Source: CAYRLW01 sp964425215
Lineage (GTDB): Bacteria; Spirochaetota; Spirochaetia; Treponematales; Breznakiellaceae
Direction of reading: 5' to 3'
Assembly: GCA_964425215.1 (NCBI GenBank)
Contig: CAYRLW010000040.1
Coordinates: 1 to 36,269, forward strand
DNA: 36,269 nucleotides
Below are positions 15,606-23,789 of the stretch, one piece after another; positions within the stretch are counted from its first letter, which is position 1, and every line of letters starts with the position of its first letter. The position numbers and the translations under genes were made by a program. The notes beneath the pieces were generated by a model, which worked only from the letters and a program-made list of their open reading frames with translations, was not told the DNA's origin and made no database searches.

Positions 15606-18600
15606 TTGTTTCTTAAAAGTCTAGAGGTTTTTGGCTTTAAATCCTTTGCCGACCGTACACGCATAGAATTCGCCGATGGAATCACCGCCCTGTTGGGTCC
15701 CAACGGGTGCGGCAAATCCAACGTGGTGGACGCCATTAAATGGGTTTTGGGGGAACAGGCGTCCAAGGCCATGCGGGCTGAAAAAATGGAAGATGTGATC
15801 TTTAACGGATCGGAAAACCGGAAGGCCTTGAACGTGGCGGAGGTTACCCTTACGTTGGTGAACGAAGCGGGGCTTCTTCCCATCGATGTTCCGGAAATTC
15901 AGATAAAACGACGTTTGTATCGGTCCGGGGAAAGCGAATACTTTATCAATTCCGCCCCGGTAAAATTAAAAAATGTTCGGGAATTGTTTTGGGATACCGG
16001 GGTAGGCAAGGGCGCCTATTCGGTGATGGAACAAGGGGAAATTGACCAGGTCCTGTCGTCCAAACCGGACGAACGACGTTATCTGTTTGAGGAAGCCGCA
16101 GGAATTACCCGGTTTAAGGTCCGGGGAGCCGAAGCGGAACGGAAATTAGAAAAAACCGAAGAAAATATTCGCCAGGTGGAAGGGATTTTGGGGGAGGTTA
16201 AACGATCCTACGAATCCCTTAAGGTGCAGGCTGAAAAAACCCTACAGTACCGTACCCTACGAGAAGAAATATTTCAGTTTGAGTTAGATATTCAACTATT
16301 GCGGCTTAAACAGTTCAAATACGAACGGGATAGAAGGGCCGAAGAGCTGGCCAGCCGAACCAAGGAACGGGATCGGATCCGCTCGGAGATGGATGCGTTA
16401 AACCAGGCCCTGGAAGAAAACATGGATGTGGTCAACTCCATGGAAGAGAAGCTGGTTCAGCATCAAAAGGAAATTTATGGGCTCGCGGTAGAAAAAAACG
16501 CCAAAGAAAAGGAAGCCAAGCTCCTGGTGGAACAACGGCAGGAGTTAAAAACCAAGATACAACAGAATGAAGGTCGAGAGAAGGTTCTCCAGACCAAAAT
16601 TGAAGAGCTGATCGATGACGCGGAAGAGCAGGATTCGGTGGTGCTGGACCTGAAAAAGCGCGGGGAGGCCATCGAAAACAATATCCGTTCCTTCGAGGAA
16701 AATATCCAGCTGGCCGCGACCCAAATTGGGGAAAACGATGGTTTGGTCAAACGGACGGAAGAGGAAATCCGAGACTTGGAGAAGGAGCGGTCCTCCTACG
16801 AAGGGGAACTGGAAACCATAACCGACGATATCGTCGCGGCTCTGGACGCGGGTTTAAAGGACGCGGGGTACTCGGCAGTCGAACGTCGGCGTATCGAGGA
16901 GGAGCTGGACCATGCGTTGGGCCGGCTCCGGACCCTCTTTTCGGGGAGGGAACAGCTGGTCCAAGATTTAGCCGCCATGGCCGATCGAGCCCAGGGGGGC
17001 GGCGGGGACCTATCCCCCCAGGATTTAAAAATGGTGGCTCAACGGATCGCCGAAGCCCTGGGCGAGGGAGCCCAGCAGGCGGAAACCGCCCGGGACCTTT
17101 TCCAGAAATATCAAAGGGTCGTTCCTTCTTTTATCGATGAGTTTTTGGCTCCCGAGGGTATTATAACCAAAAAACGGAACTTGGACGCCAAAATTCGTTC
17201 CGCAAAAGAGTCGGTGGGCCAGCGCCGCGAACGGATAACCCAACTACGGAGCGAGAACGAGGAATTGTCGGTTAAAATCGACGAGTACCGTAAAACCCTG
17301 GAGGACCTACGGCTTAGCCGCGTCCGGATGGCAACCCAAGCCCAGGCGGCGGAGGAGCAGGGTCGGCTGATCCGCCGGGAATTGGCGGGCCAGGAATCCC
17401 AGCTTAAAAACCTGCGGGACGAACTTTTTTTGGATCGGAAACGGTTCGACGAAATCGCCGAACGGCTAGAGGATACGGAATCGGAGTTGGTGGATATAGA
17501 ACGGCGGGGACACAAACTTACCGAAGAATTGGAACATCTTGAACGGGATATCGAACTCCGAAACGGGGACGTGGCGGGAAAGCAGGACCGGATAAAACAA
17601 CGGATGACCGAACTTACCAAGATCCAACAGGTTTTGGAGAAAATTCACCTGGATTTAGTCCAATCGGATACGGAAATTAAAAACATCCAGGATAATTTTA
17701 GGGAAACCCATTCCCGAGACCTGATGGAATTCGAAGAACGGATGTTCACGATTACCACCCCCGCCGCGGAGATCCGGGAAAAATTGGGCATCGCTAGAAC
17801 TAAATTAAAGGACCTGGGTTCGATTAACCTGATGGCCCCGGAGGAATTTGAAGAAGCCAAGTCCCGCTACGATTTCCTTAACGGCCAATTGCAGGATCTG
17901 TTAAAGGCCCAAGAGGATTTGGAGCGGATCACCGCAGAAATCAGGACCGAATCTTCCGAATTGTTTTTATCCACCTACAATCGGATCAAGAAAAATTTCC
18001 ACAATATGTTCCGCCGTCTGTTCGGCGGGGGACGGGCGGAACTGCACCTTTCGGATCCCAACCACGTGTTGGAATCGGGGATAGAAATTTACGCCCAACC
18101 CCCGGGGAAGAAATTGGAAAATATCGCCCTCCTGTCGGGGGGCGAGCGTTCCATGACTGCGGTGGCCCTGCTTTTCGCCACCTACATGGTTAAGCCCTCA
18201 CCCTTTTGTTTATTGGACGAAATCGACGCGGCCATGGACGAGCAAAACGTGTTCCGCTTTATCCAGCTTTTGCGGGAGTTTGGAAGCGTCAGTCAATTTA
18301 TCATTATAAGCCATAATAAAAAGACCGTGACCGGCGCTCGTACCCTGTTGGGGGTAACGATGGAAGAATCAGGGGTAACCAAGGTCATTTCCGTACGATT
18401 AGAAAACGACGGGGATGTGGTTACGGAAGCCATACCCCCGGCCGAACCGATAGAGGAAGAGGACGTGCCTGCCGAATCGGGCCGGGAACTTCCCCCGGGT
18501 ATCGATGACCCCACAAAGGTAACCGAGGAGGACCTCCGCCCCATCACCGCCGCCCGAAGAAACAGTTCCCGGTCTACCCCTCCAAGCGAGGGCTTCGCTC

Positions 18601-18704
18601 CAATCCATGGTGTGGAGGGCTCCGTCTCCGCCGCGTCTGGGGATGGTCTCGTCTCTGGGGAGACTGCCGAAGCGGTACCCCAGGTGAGCGGGGACGACGT
18701 GTAA
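15606..18704 (+). CDS. smc: SMC chromosome-partition ATPase with non-canonical hinge region
   Basis: A 1032-residue SMC ATPase that compacts and resolves chromosomes. The TTG start is chosen because it opens directly on the family N-terminus (MFLKSLEVFGFKSFAD). Walker A GPNGCGKSN is at 31-39, the coiled coils are at about 165-400 and 520-780, the signature LSGGERS at about 843-849, and Walker B CLLDEIDAAMDE at about 867-878. The stretch between the coils (about 400-520) shows none of the usual hinge motifs (no GRATFLPL-type segment) and includes a GGGG linker, so the hinge is replaced or strongly diverged; the protein is also shorter than the usual 1150-1190 residues. A roughly 100-residue acidic, Ser/Pro-rich tail follows the ATPase head. 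scpA and scpB are not adjacent. Confidence 0.93.
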   Translation: MFLKSLEVFGFKSFADRTRIEFADGITALLGPNGCGKSNVVDAIKWVLGEQASKAMRAEKMEDVIFNGSENRKALNVAEVTLTLVNEAGLLPIDVPEIQIKRRLYRSGESEYFINSAPVKLKNVRELFWDTGVGKGAYSVMEQGEIDQVLSSKPDERRYLFEEAAGITRFKVRGAEAERKLEKTEENIRQVEGILGEVKRSYESLKVQAEKTLQYRTLREEIFQFELDIQLLRLKQFKYERDRRAEELASRTKERDRIRSEMDALNQALEENMDVVNSMEEKLVQHQKEIYGLAVEKNAKEKEAKLLVEQRQELKTKIQQNEGREKVLQTKIEELIDDAEEQDSVVLDLKKRGEAIENNIRSFEENIQLAATQIGENDGLVKRTEEEIRDLEKERSSYEGELETITDDIVAALDAGLKDAGYSAVERRRIEEELDHALGRLRTLFSGREQLVQDLAAMADRAQGGGGDLSPQDLKMVAQRIAEALGEGAQQAETARDLFQKYQRVVPSFIDEFLAPEGIITKKRNLDAKIRSAKESVGQRRERITQLRSENEELSVKIDEYRKTLEDLRLSRVRMATQAQAAEEQGRLIRRELAGQESQLKNLRDELFLDRKRFDEIAERLEDTESELVDIERRGHKLTEELEHLERDIELRNGDVAGKQDRIKQRMTELTKIQQVLEKIHLDLVQSDTEIKNIQDNFRETHSRDLMEFEERMFTITTPAAEIREKLGIARTKLKDLGSINLMAPEEFEEAKSRYDFLNGQLQDLLKAQEDLERITAEIRTESSELFLSTYNRIKKNFHNMFRRLFGGGRAELHLSDPNHVLESGIEIYAQPPGKKLENIALLSGGERSMTAVALLFATYMVKPSPFCLLDEIDAAMDEQNVFRFIQLLREFGSVSQFIIISHNKKTVTGARTLLGVTMEESGVTKVISVRLENDGDVVTEAIPPAEPIEEEDVPAESGRELPPGIDDPTKVTEEDLRPITAARRNSSRSTPPSEGFAPIHGVEGSVSAASGDGLVSGETAEAVPQVSGDDV

Positions 18705-18713
18705 AAGTCCGCC

Positions 18714-18733
18714 GCTTTATCGGACGATAAAGC
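18714..18733. terminator. Perfect palindromic hairpin between convergent smc and pyrE
   Basis: GCTTTATCG and CGATAAAGC form a 20-bp palindrome around a GA centre, 9 nt after the smc stop. Its right arm plus the next bases (TAAAGCAACGA, from 18728) can alternatively pair with TCGTTGCTTTA at 18788-18798, which overlaps the pyrE stop. No U tract is present, so the terminator role is only likely. Confidence 0.45.
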
Positions 18734-18795
18734 AACGATAACCGGAAACCTGACGGCGAAGGACCGGGGCCCTATCCCTGGGCGCTTTCGTTGCT

Positions 18796-19389
18796 TTAGC
18801 TGGGAAGTTTTCGGGAACCCGGTTTGACGACGCCGATGCCCCGTTGGCAGAGGGCGCAGGAATCGGCGGGCCAATCGGAAACCTGGACCTGGCAGGCGCT
18901 GTAGAAGGGCCACGGAAGTTCAATACCCGGAGCCCGACGATCGACTATGCCCGCCAGAGCTACCACCCGGGCTCCCAGGGCTTCTAAAACCTTCGCGCTT
19001 TCGCCGGAGGATTTCCCCGTGGTTACCACGTCCTCGGCGATGAGGATCCGTTCCCCCCGCTGGACTTGGAAGCCCCGGCGAAGGGTCATGGTCCCCGTCT
19101 CGTCCCGTTCGGTAAAAAGGGCCCGCAGTCCCAATTGGCGAGCCAGCTCGTAGGCTACGATAATGCCCCCCAGGGCGGGGCCTACGATGGCGTCCACGAC
19201 CAGGGTCCCCGAAGCCATATCGGCTTTAATCGTATCCACCACCGGCTCCAGCGCCGCGGCCGAACGATCGGGGTACTGGAGTAGTCGGGCGCACTGAAAA
19301 TACCGATCCGAATGACGGCCCGAAGAGAGCAGAAAGTGGCCCTCCAATAGGGCTCCCGATTCTTTTAACAGTTCAATGGTCGTTTTCAT
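18796..19389 (-). CDS. pyrE: Orotate phosphoribosyltransferase
   Basis: A 197-residue enzyme that joins orotate and PRPP to give OMP, the fifth step of UMP synthesis. The PRPP-binding motif RILIAEDVVTTGKSSGES is clear, and the flexible-loop residues precede it. The start at 19389 is chosen because it has GGAGG just upstream and overlaps the pyrD stop in an ATGA arrangement; the frame stays open 228 nt further upstream, but only inside pyrD. A C-terminal CALCQRG segment adds a CxxC pair. It is the last gene of the pyr operon. Confidence 0.95.
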   Translation of the reverse strand: MKTTIELLKESGALLEGHFLLSSGRHSDRYFQCARLLQYPDRSAAALEPVVDTIKADMASGTLVVDAIVGPALGGIIVAYELARQLGLRALFTERDETGTMTLRRGFQVQRGERILIAEDVVTTGKSSGESAKVLEALGARVVALAGIVDRRAPGIELPWPFYSACQVQVSDWPADSCALCQRGIGVVKPGSRKLPS

Positions 19390-20321
19390 AATTCCTCCCG
19401 ACCTATCCAAAGTTCCCGTATCGACGGGATGCGTTTTTCCCGCATAAAAGACCCGATTCCTTCTATTATTCCAACCATGGTGCTGGGCCTTTGAAAGGTC
19501 GCCGACCCTACCTGGATCGCCGTCGCTCCGGCCATTAAGAACTCCAGGGCGTCCTGGGCCGAGGCGATTCCCCCCAACCCTACCACGGGAACCTCGACGG
19601 CTCCGCAAACCTCCCACACCATTCTTAAGGCGATGGGCCGAATCGCCGGACCGGAGAGTCCCGCGCTAAGGTTGTCAAAGACGGGTTTGCGTTTTTGAAT
19701 ATCGATGGCCATGGCTTTAAAGGTATTGACCAACGAGAGGGCGTCGGCCCCCTGGTCTACGCAGGCGCGGGCTACGTCGATTAATTCGGGCGCGTTGGGA
19801 GAAAGTTTTACCATCAAGGGTTTTTTCAAAACTTTCCGCACCCGGCGGACCACCGCCGAAGCGTCCCCGCTGTATAGTCCAAAGGCCATACCCCCCGCCT
19901 TTACGTTAGGACAGGAAATATTGAGCTCCACCATGTCCACGGGGGCTTCCTGCAGTAATTCCGCCCCCATCTCGTAGTCTTCTTCCGATTCCCCCGATAG
20001 GTTAGCGATGACCGCGGGGCCCAGGTTCCGAAGGGGAGGCAGTTCCTTTTCTATAAAAGATGCAATACCCGGATTTTCCAATCCGATGGAGTTCATCAGC
20101 CCCGAGGGGGTTTCGTACAGCCGAACCCCCCGGTTCCCTTGGCGGCTTTGGAGGGTAAGCCCCTTGGTACAGATGCCCCCTAGGGAGGATACGTCGACCA
20201 GGCCTTCGTATTCCCTGCCGTACCCAAAGGTTCCCGACGCGGCGATAACCGGGTTTTTTAGGATAAGACCTCCGATGCAAACCGAGAGGTCCGGAGTAAA
20301 ATCATCCTTATCGATCTTCAA
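19386..20321 (-). CDS. pyrD: Dihydroorotate dehydrogenase, class 1B catalytic subunit
   Basis: A 311-residue FMN TIM-barrel enzyme oxidising dihydroorotate to orotate. The catalytic cysteine is Cys137 in NISCPNVKAGG, the class 1 arrangement; class 2 enzymes have Ser. The N-terminal NPVIAASGTFGYG and C-terminal GGIASAQDALEFLMAGA FMN-phosphate motifs are intact. With pyrK immediately upstream (14-nt overlap), this is the NAD-linked 1B heterotetramer, so electrons go to NAD+ rather than to quinone or fumarate, which suits an anaerobe. It overlaps pyrE by 4 nt. Confidence 0.96.
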   Translation of the reverse strand: MKIDKDDFTPDLSVCIGGLILKNPVIAASGTFGYGREYEGLVDVSSLGGICTKGLTLQSRQGNRGVRLYETPSGLMNSIGLENPGIASFIEKELPPLRNLGPAVIANLSGESEEDYEMGAELLQEAPVDMVELNISCPNVKAGGMAFGLYSGDASAVVRRVRKVLKKPLMVKLSPNAPELIDVARACVDQGADALSLVNTFKAMAIDIQKRKPVFDNLSAGLSGPAIRPIALRMVWEVCGAVEVPVVGLGGIASAQDALEFLMAGATAIQVGSATFQRPSTMVGIIEGIGSFMREKRIPSIRELWIGREEL

Positions 20322-21075
20322 AGAGTACCTCCTGGGCGGAAAAAACGGGGCCGTCGACGCAACAGCGTCGATTCCCCTGCCGGGTACTGACCGTACAGCC
20401 CAGGCAGGCTCCTACCCCGCAGGCCATTCGGCGTTCCATGCTCAGGTAACAGGGAACAGAGGCCCGGTTACAGAGTTCGGCCACCACCCGGAGTAGGCCC
20501 TCGGGGCCGCAGGCGTACACGACCTTGTAGGGGCGGGGGTCAAAACATTGGGCGATGGTCCCCCGGAAACCGCCAAGCCCCTCTTCGCTGGCGATAACCA
20601 CCCGGCTGGCTTCCAGGTTTTCCATGCCGTAGGGCCGGGACCGGAAACCGGCGTAAAAATCGTAGGTTTTAGGCTGTAGACTCCGGGCTAAAAATAAAAG
20701 GGGGGCGATACCGATTCCCCCGCCGATAAGCGCCGCGGGGCGTTGGTCCTCCGTCTGACCCTCCCGGGGCCACGGGTTCCCCAAGGGCCCCGATAGTTCC
20801 ACCAAAGCTCCCGGCCGCAGTTCCGTCAGTTCCGCCGTTCCCCGGCCCCGGCGGGCTACGAGGAAACTAAGCGTTTCTCCCCGGTGGTCCAGGACGCTGA
20901 TGGGGCGGCCGAGAAAGACGGAGGACCGCTGGGGGCGGAGCATGAAAAATTGTCCCGCTTCGCTGGGTCTTCCGTTCCAGGAAAACTGGAGCTCAAAAAT
21001 TTCCCGTTCCCAGGGACGGATGGTTTTAAGGGGCAGGGTGAGAAACCGTCTCTTTTCCGATCCCAGTTCCGTCAT
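20308..21075 (-). CDS. pyrK: Dihydroorotate dehydrogenase electron-transfer subunit
   Basis: A 255-residue FAD/[2Fe-2S] protein that passes electrons from PyrD to NAD+. An N-terminal ferredoxin-reductase beta barrel is followed by the NAD-binding GGGIGIAPL. The cluster ligands are Cys219, Cys224, Cys227 and Cys238 or 239 in the C-terminal CGVGACLGC...RCC region. The start at 21075 is set by the ATGA overlap with the pyrF stop and by the MTELGSEKRR beginning; the upstream open frame lies in pyrF and is Gly/Arg-rich nonsense. It overlaps pyrD by 14 nt, so the two subunits are probably made in step. Confidence 0.95.
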   Translation of the reverse strand: MTELGSEKRRFLTLPLKTIRPWEREIFELQFSWNGRPSEAGQFFMLRPQRSSVFLGRPISVLDHRGETLSFLVARRGRGTAELTELRPGALVELSGPLGNPWPREGQTEDQRPAALIGGGIGIAPLLFLARSLQPKTYDFYAGFRSRPYGMENLEASRVVIASEEGLGGFRGTIAQCFDPRPYKVVYACGPEGLLRVVAELCNRASVPCYLSMERRMACGVGACLGCTVSTRQGNRRCCVDGPVFSAQEVLFEDR

Positions 21076-21983
21076 ACCAATCCCCGGTTTTTGTTTTCCA
21101 CAGCGGTCCGAATCGCCTGGATCATTTCGATGACCCCCGCGCGGGACGCTCGCGCGGCGTCTTGGAAGGTGATTTCTCCGGGCAGGAGCCCCTGGGCCCC
21201 GTGGGTCCAGGCCTTTAAAATGGATCGGGAGGCGTTCACCACCCCGCCGTTGCGGTCCCCCAGGAGGATGGCCGCGTCTTCCGCCGCCCCCCCCTGGGCG
21301 CCGTACCCCGGGATAAGGAAAAACAAGTGGGGCCATCGGCGCCGAAGTTCCGCGGCCTCGTCCTTTTCTGTACAGCCGACCACCGCGCCCAGGGCGCTAA
21401 AGGTCGAATTTCCCCTAAACCGAAGGGCTAGTTCGTTCAGTCGGTCCCCAACCTCGTGGTACAGGCGGCCGCCGCTTTGTAATTCCCGGTATTCAAAATC
21501 CCGCATCCCCGCATTGGAGGTTCTAAGAAGTACAAAAATTCCCTTTCCCCGGTCTTCCACGTAGGATAGCCAGGGGGTAAGGGTATCCATGCCCATGTAG
21601 GGTGAAAGGGTTACAAAGTCGGCCTCCAGGTCTCCCGAAAAATGGGCCCGGGCGTATTGGACCGCCGTATCGGCGATATCCCCCCGTTTTACGTCGGCGA
21701 TAACCAGGGCTCCCCGTTCCCTGATGTACCGGAGCGTTTGGGCGTAGACCCGCAGACCCGCCAAGCCCAGGGCTTCGTAGTAGGCGATTTGTACCTTAAA
21801 ACAGGCGCACACGTCGATGGTCCCGTCGATAATTGCCCGGTTAAACGATAACACCGCCTCCGCGTCGTCCAAGGCCCGTCTCCGTTCCCGAGGCGGAACG
21901 TAATCGCTTAAGGTATCCAGACCCACGCAGACGGGACCCCGCTGGGTTACCCTTTCGTATAGTTGTTCCATAGCGTACATCAT
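21072..21983 (-). CDS. pyrF: Orotidine 5'-phosphate decarboxylase, type 2
   Basis: A 303-residue decarboxylase making UMP from OMP. The catalytic Lys/Asp array is seen in IADVKRGDIADTA, and the length fits the longer type 2 group. The start is placed at 21983 (MMYAMEQL), with GGGGGGAAAA directly upstream; 21980 and 21971 are alternative in-frame ATGs. The frame remains open to 22106, but that stretch contains the hairpin element at 22023-22060 and the end of pyrC, so it is not taken as coding. This is the only pyr junction with a real gap (91 nt). Confidence 0.92.
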   Translation of the reverse strand: MMYAMEQLYERVTQRGPVCVGLDTLSDYVPPRERRRALDDAEAVLSFNRAIIDGTIDVCACFKVQIAYYEALGLAGLRVYAQTLRYIRERGALVIADVKRGDIADTAVQYARAHFSGDLEADFVTLSPYMGMDTLTPWLSYVEDRGKGIFVLLRTSNAGMRDFEYRELQSGGRLYHEVGDRLNELALRFRGNSTFSALGAVVGCTEKDEAAELRRRWPHLFFLIPGYGAQGGAAEDAAILLGDRNGGVVNASRSILKAWTHGAQGLLPGEITFQDAARASRAGVIEMIQAIRTAVENKNRGLV

Positions 21984-22022
21984 TTTTCCCCCCAATAATT
22001 TTCTGAAACTGCTATTTGATGG

Positions 22023-22060
22023 AGGTTCTTTCAAAACTCCCTGAGTTTTGAAAGGGCCTC
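22023..22060. repeat. Dispersed 38-bp hairpin element, copy 3, inside the pyr operon
   Basis: CTTTCAAAACTC and GAGTTTTGAAAG form a perfect 12-bp stem on a 3-nt loop, flanked by AGGTT and GGCCTC. It occupies the pyrC-pyrF gap and will be transcribed as a strong hairpin. It could act as an RNase processing or partial-termination site dividing the operon into pyrBIC and pyrFKDE. Confidence 0.75.
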
Positions 22061-22074
22061 GATGGATTTCTTTT

Positions 22075-23358
22075 TCAAAGCCCTTCGTACACAAGACGGC
22101 CCCCATGGATGGTCATAAGAACCTTTCCCGTTAGTTGGCGGTCCGCAAAGGGTGAATTTTTCCCCCGGGATCGGAATAGTTCGGGCCGAACGGTCCACCG
22201 TTTGTTGGGATCGATCAGTACCAGGTCTCCCCGCAATCCCGGCTCCAGGCGCCCCCGGTCCTTAAGGGCCAGGATACGAGCCGGTTGGGAGCTCAGCAGG
22301 GCGGCGAATTTTTTCAAATCCATGTTCCGTTCCACCACCAGGGCGGTAAAGCAGACGGCGAAGGCGGTTTCCAGCCCCGTAAAACCCGGGGCTCCGTTTT
22401 CCTTGTCCGCCTCCGTGTGGGGTGCGTGGTCCGTGGCTATGGCGTCTACGGTCCCATCTTCCAGGGCTTCCAGGATCGCCTGCCGATCCGCTTCTTGCCG
22501 AAGGGGAGGGTGTACCTTCCCCTTGGTTTGGGCCCCCAGTTTTTCGGCGTCCCGGGCCGTAAGGGCCAGGTGGTGGGGGGTAACTTCGCAGGTCAGGGGA
22601 ACGGTCCCCTGCCCCCCCCCGTCGCCTACCCTCTGGGCCTTCGCACGCCGGATGGCTTCCAAAGCACCGATGGTGGATACGTGGGCAATGTGGAGGGCCG
22701 CCCCGGTTTCCCGGCCCAGGTCCAGGGCCCGTTGGGTAGCCCGGTCCTCTCCCTGCCAGTCGCAGTGGCACGAAACAGGTATTCCCAGGTCCCGGGCAAG
22801 GATGAGGGCCCGTTGAAACACTTCCCGATCTTCCACATCCCGCCCGTCTTCGGACAGGAGCAGGGGTAGATCCTGGGACCAGGGACGCGCTTTCAGGGCC
22901 TCCAGGGTAGCGGTGCTTTTACCTGCCATCCCCTCGGTAAGGGAGAGGACCGGGTACAGGTCGATCAGGCCCAACGCTTGGGCCCTCCGGCTCAGAGTCC
23001 GGGCAATTTCCACCGTGTCGATCACCGGTCTTGTGTTGGCCATACATACCACGGTCCCGTACCCCCCGGCTACCGCGGCAAGACAGCCCGATTCCAGGGT
23101 CTCCTTTTCAGGATAGCCGGGGTCCCGAAAGTGGGCGTGCAAATCGATAAACGCGGGTAAAAGCAGGGGAGGGACCCCGGAGTCCGTTAATTCCGGCCCT
23201 TCGATGATCAGGGCCGGGCGTTTCCCCTCTTTCCGTAGGGCCGGCTCGGGATCCTTGGAAGAAAAAATAGCGCCGATCCGCTGGTCTTCTATCCAGAGGG
23301 AGCCAAACGTATCGATTTGCCCATCCACCATCCGAACGCGGCGGATCAGCGTGTTCAT
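22075..23358 (-). CDS. pyrC: Dihydroorotase, type I
   Basis: A 427-residue zinc amidohydrolase that closes carbamoyl-aspartate to dihydroorotate. The metal motif DLHAHFRDPG carries His74 and His76. Further metal or substrate residues are seen in CMANTRPV, the SCHCD and HIAHVS segments, and ATDHAPH near 313-318. Length and motifs fit the type I (microbial, PyrC/AllB-like) class rather than the shorter E. coli type II. The ATG overlaps the pyrI stop by 4 nt (ATGA). The C-terminal KVLMTIHGGRLVYEG beta segment is typical. Confidence 0.95.
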   Translation of the reverse strand: MNTLIRRVRMVDGQIDTFGSLWIEDQRIGAIFSSKDPEPALRKEGKRPALIIEGPELTDSGVPPLLLPAFIDLHAHFRDPGYPEKETLESGCLAAVAGGYGTVVCMANTRPVIDTVEIARTLSRRAQALGLIDLYPVLSLTEGMAGKSTATLEALKARPWSQDLPLLLSEDGRDVEDREVFQRALILARDLGIPVSCHCDWQGEDRATQRALDLGRETGAALHIAHVSTIGALEAIRRAKAQRVGDGGGQGTVPLTCEVTPHHLALTARDAEKLGAQTKGKVHPPLRQEADRQAILEALEDGTVDAIATDHAPHTEADKENGAPGFTGLETAFAVCFTALVVERNMDLKKFAALLSSQPARILALKDRGRLEPGLRGDLVLIDPNKRWTVRPELFRSRGKNSPFADRQLTGKVLMTIHGGRLVYEGL

Positions 23359-23789
23359 CGAAAATCCTCGGTGCTCCGCCGTTCGTCGCAGTATTCACAC
23401 CGATAAATCCCCCGATCCCGGTCCACCAGATGGAAAATATGGGGCGCGTATTTCTCCGTGGAGGTAACACAGCGGGGGTTTCGGCAGATAAGGACATTCT
23501 CTACCCGTTCGGGGAGTTTTAGGCTGATTTTTTCGGTTATTCGCTCGTTTTCTATAATGTTCACGGTGATATTCGGGTCAATAAGCCCAAGAACCGCGAA
23601 ATCGATGGAGATGACGTTATCGATCTTGATAATATCCTTTTTGCCCATCCGTTTAGAACTGGCGTTCACCACAAAGGCCACCGTGTAGGGAACCTTGCCC
23701 AAACCTAACCAATTAAAAATCCGAATACCCTGTTCCGCTTTGATATGATCGATGACGATCCCGTTCTTAATTTTAGCGATGTTGAGCAT
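23355..23789 (-). CDS. pyrI: Aspartate carbamoyltransferase regulatory chain
   Basis: A 144-residue allosteric subunit that binds CTP/UTP/ATP in its N-terminal domain and holds the catalytic trimers through a zinc domain. The four zinc cysteines are Cys102, Cys107, Cys131 and Cys134, with the same spacings (5, 24, 3) as the E. coli protein. The pyrI start and pyrB stop share one base (TAATG). An enterobacterial-style holoenzyme with nucleotide feedback is therefore expected, acting together with the transcriptional attenuator upstream. Confidence 0.96.
   Translation of the reverse strand: MLNIAKIKNGIVIDHIKAEQGIRIFNWLGLGKVPYTVAFVVNASSKRMGKKDIIKIDNVISIDFAVLGLIDPNITVNIIENERITEKISLKLPERVENVLICRNPRCVTSTEKYAPHIFHLVDRDRGIYRCEYCDERRSTEDFR

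Noticed and set aside
19390..19617. Upstream in-frame extension of pyrE by 76 codons.
   Set aside because: It lies inside pyrD, is Gly/Arg-rich and unlike PyrE; the start at 19389 has GGAGG and an ATGA overlap.
21076..21336. Upstream in-frame extension of pyrK by 87 codons.
   Set aside because: It overlaps pyrF coding sequence and has no PyrK similarity; the ATGA overlap marks 21075 as the start.
21984..22106. Upstream in-frame extension of pyrF by 41 codons.
   Set aside because: It runs through a hairpin repeat element and the end of pyrC; the GGGGGG Shine-Dalgarno precedes 21983.
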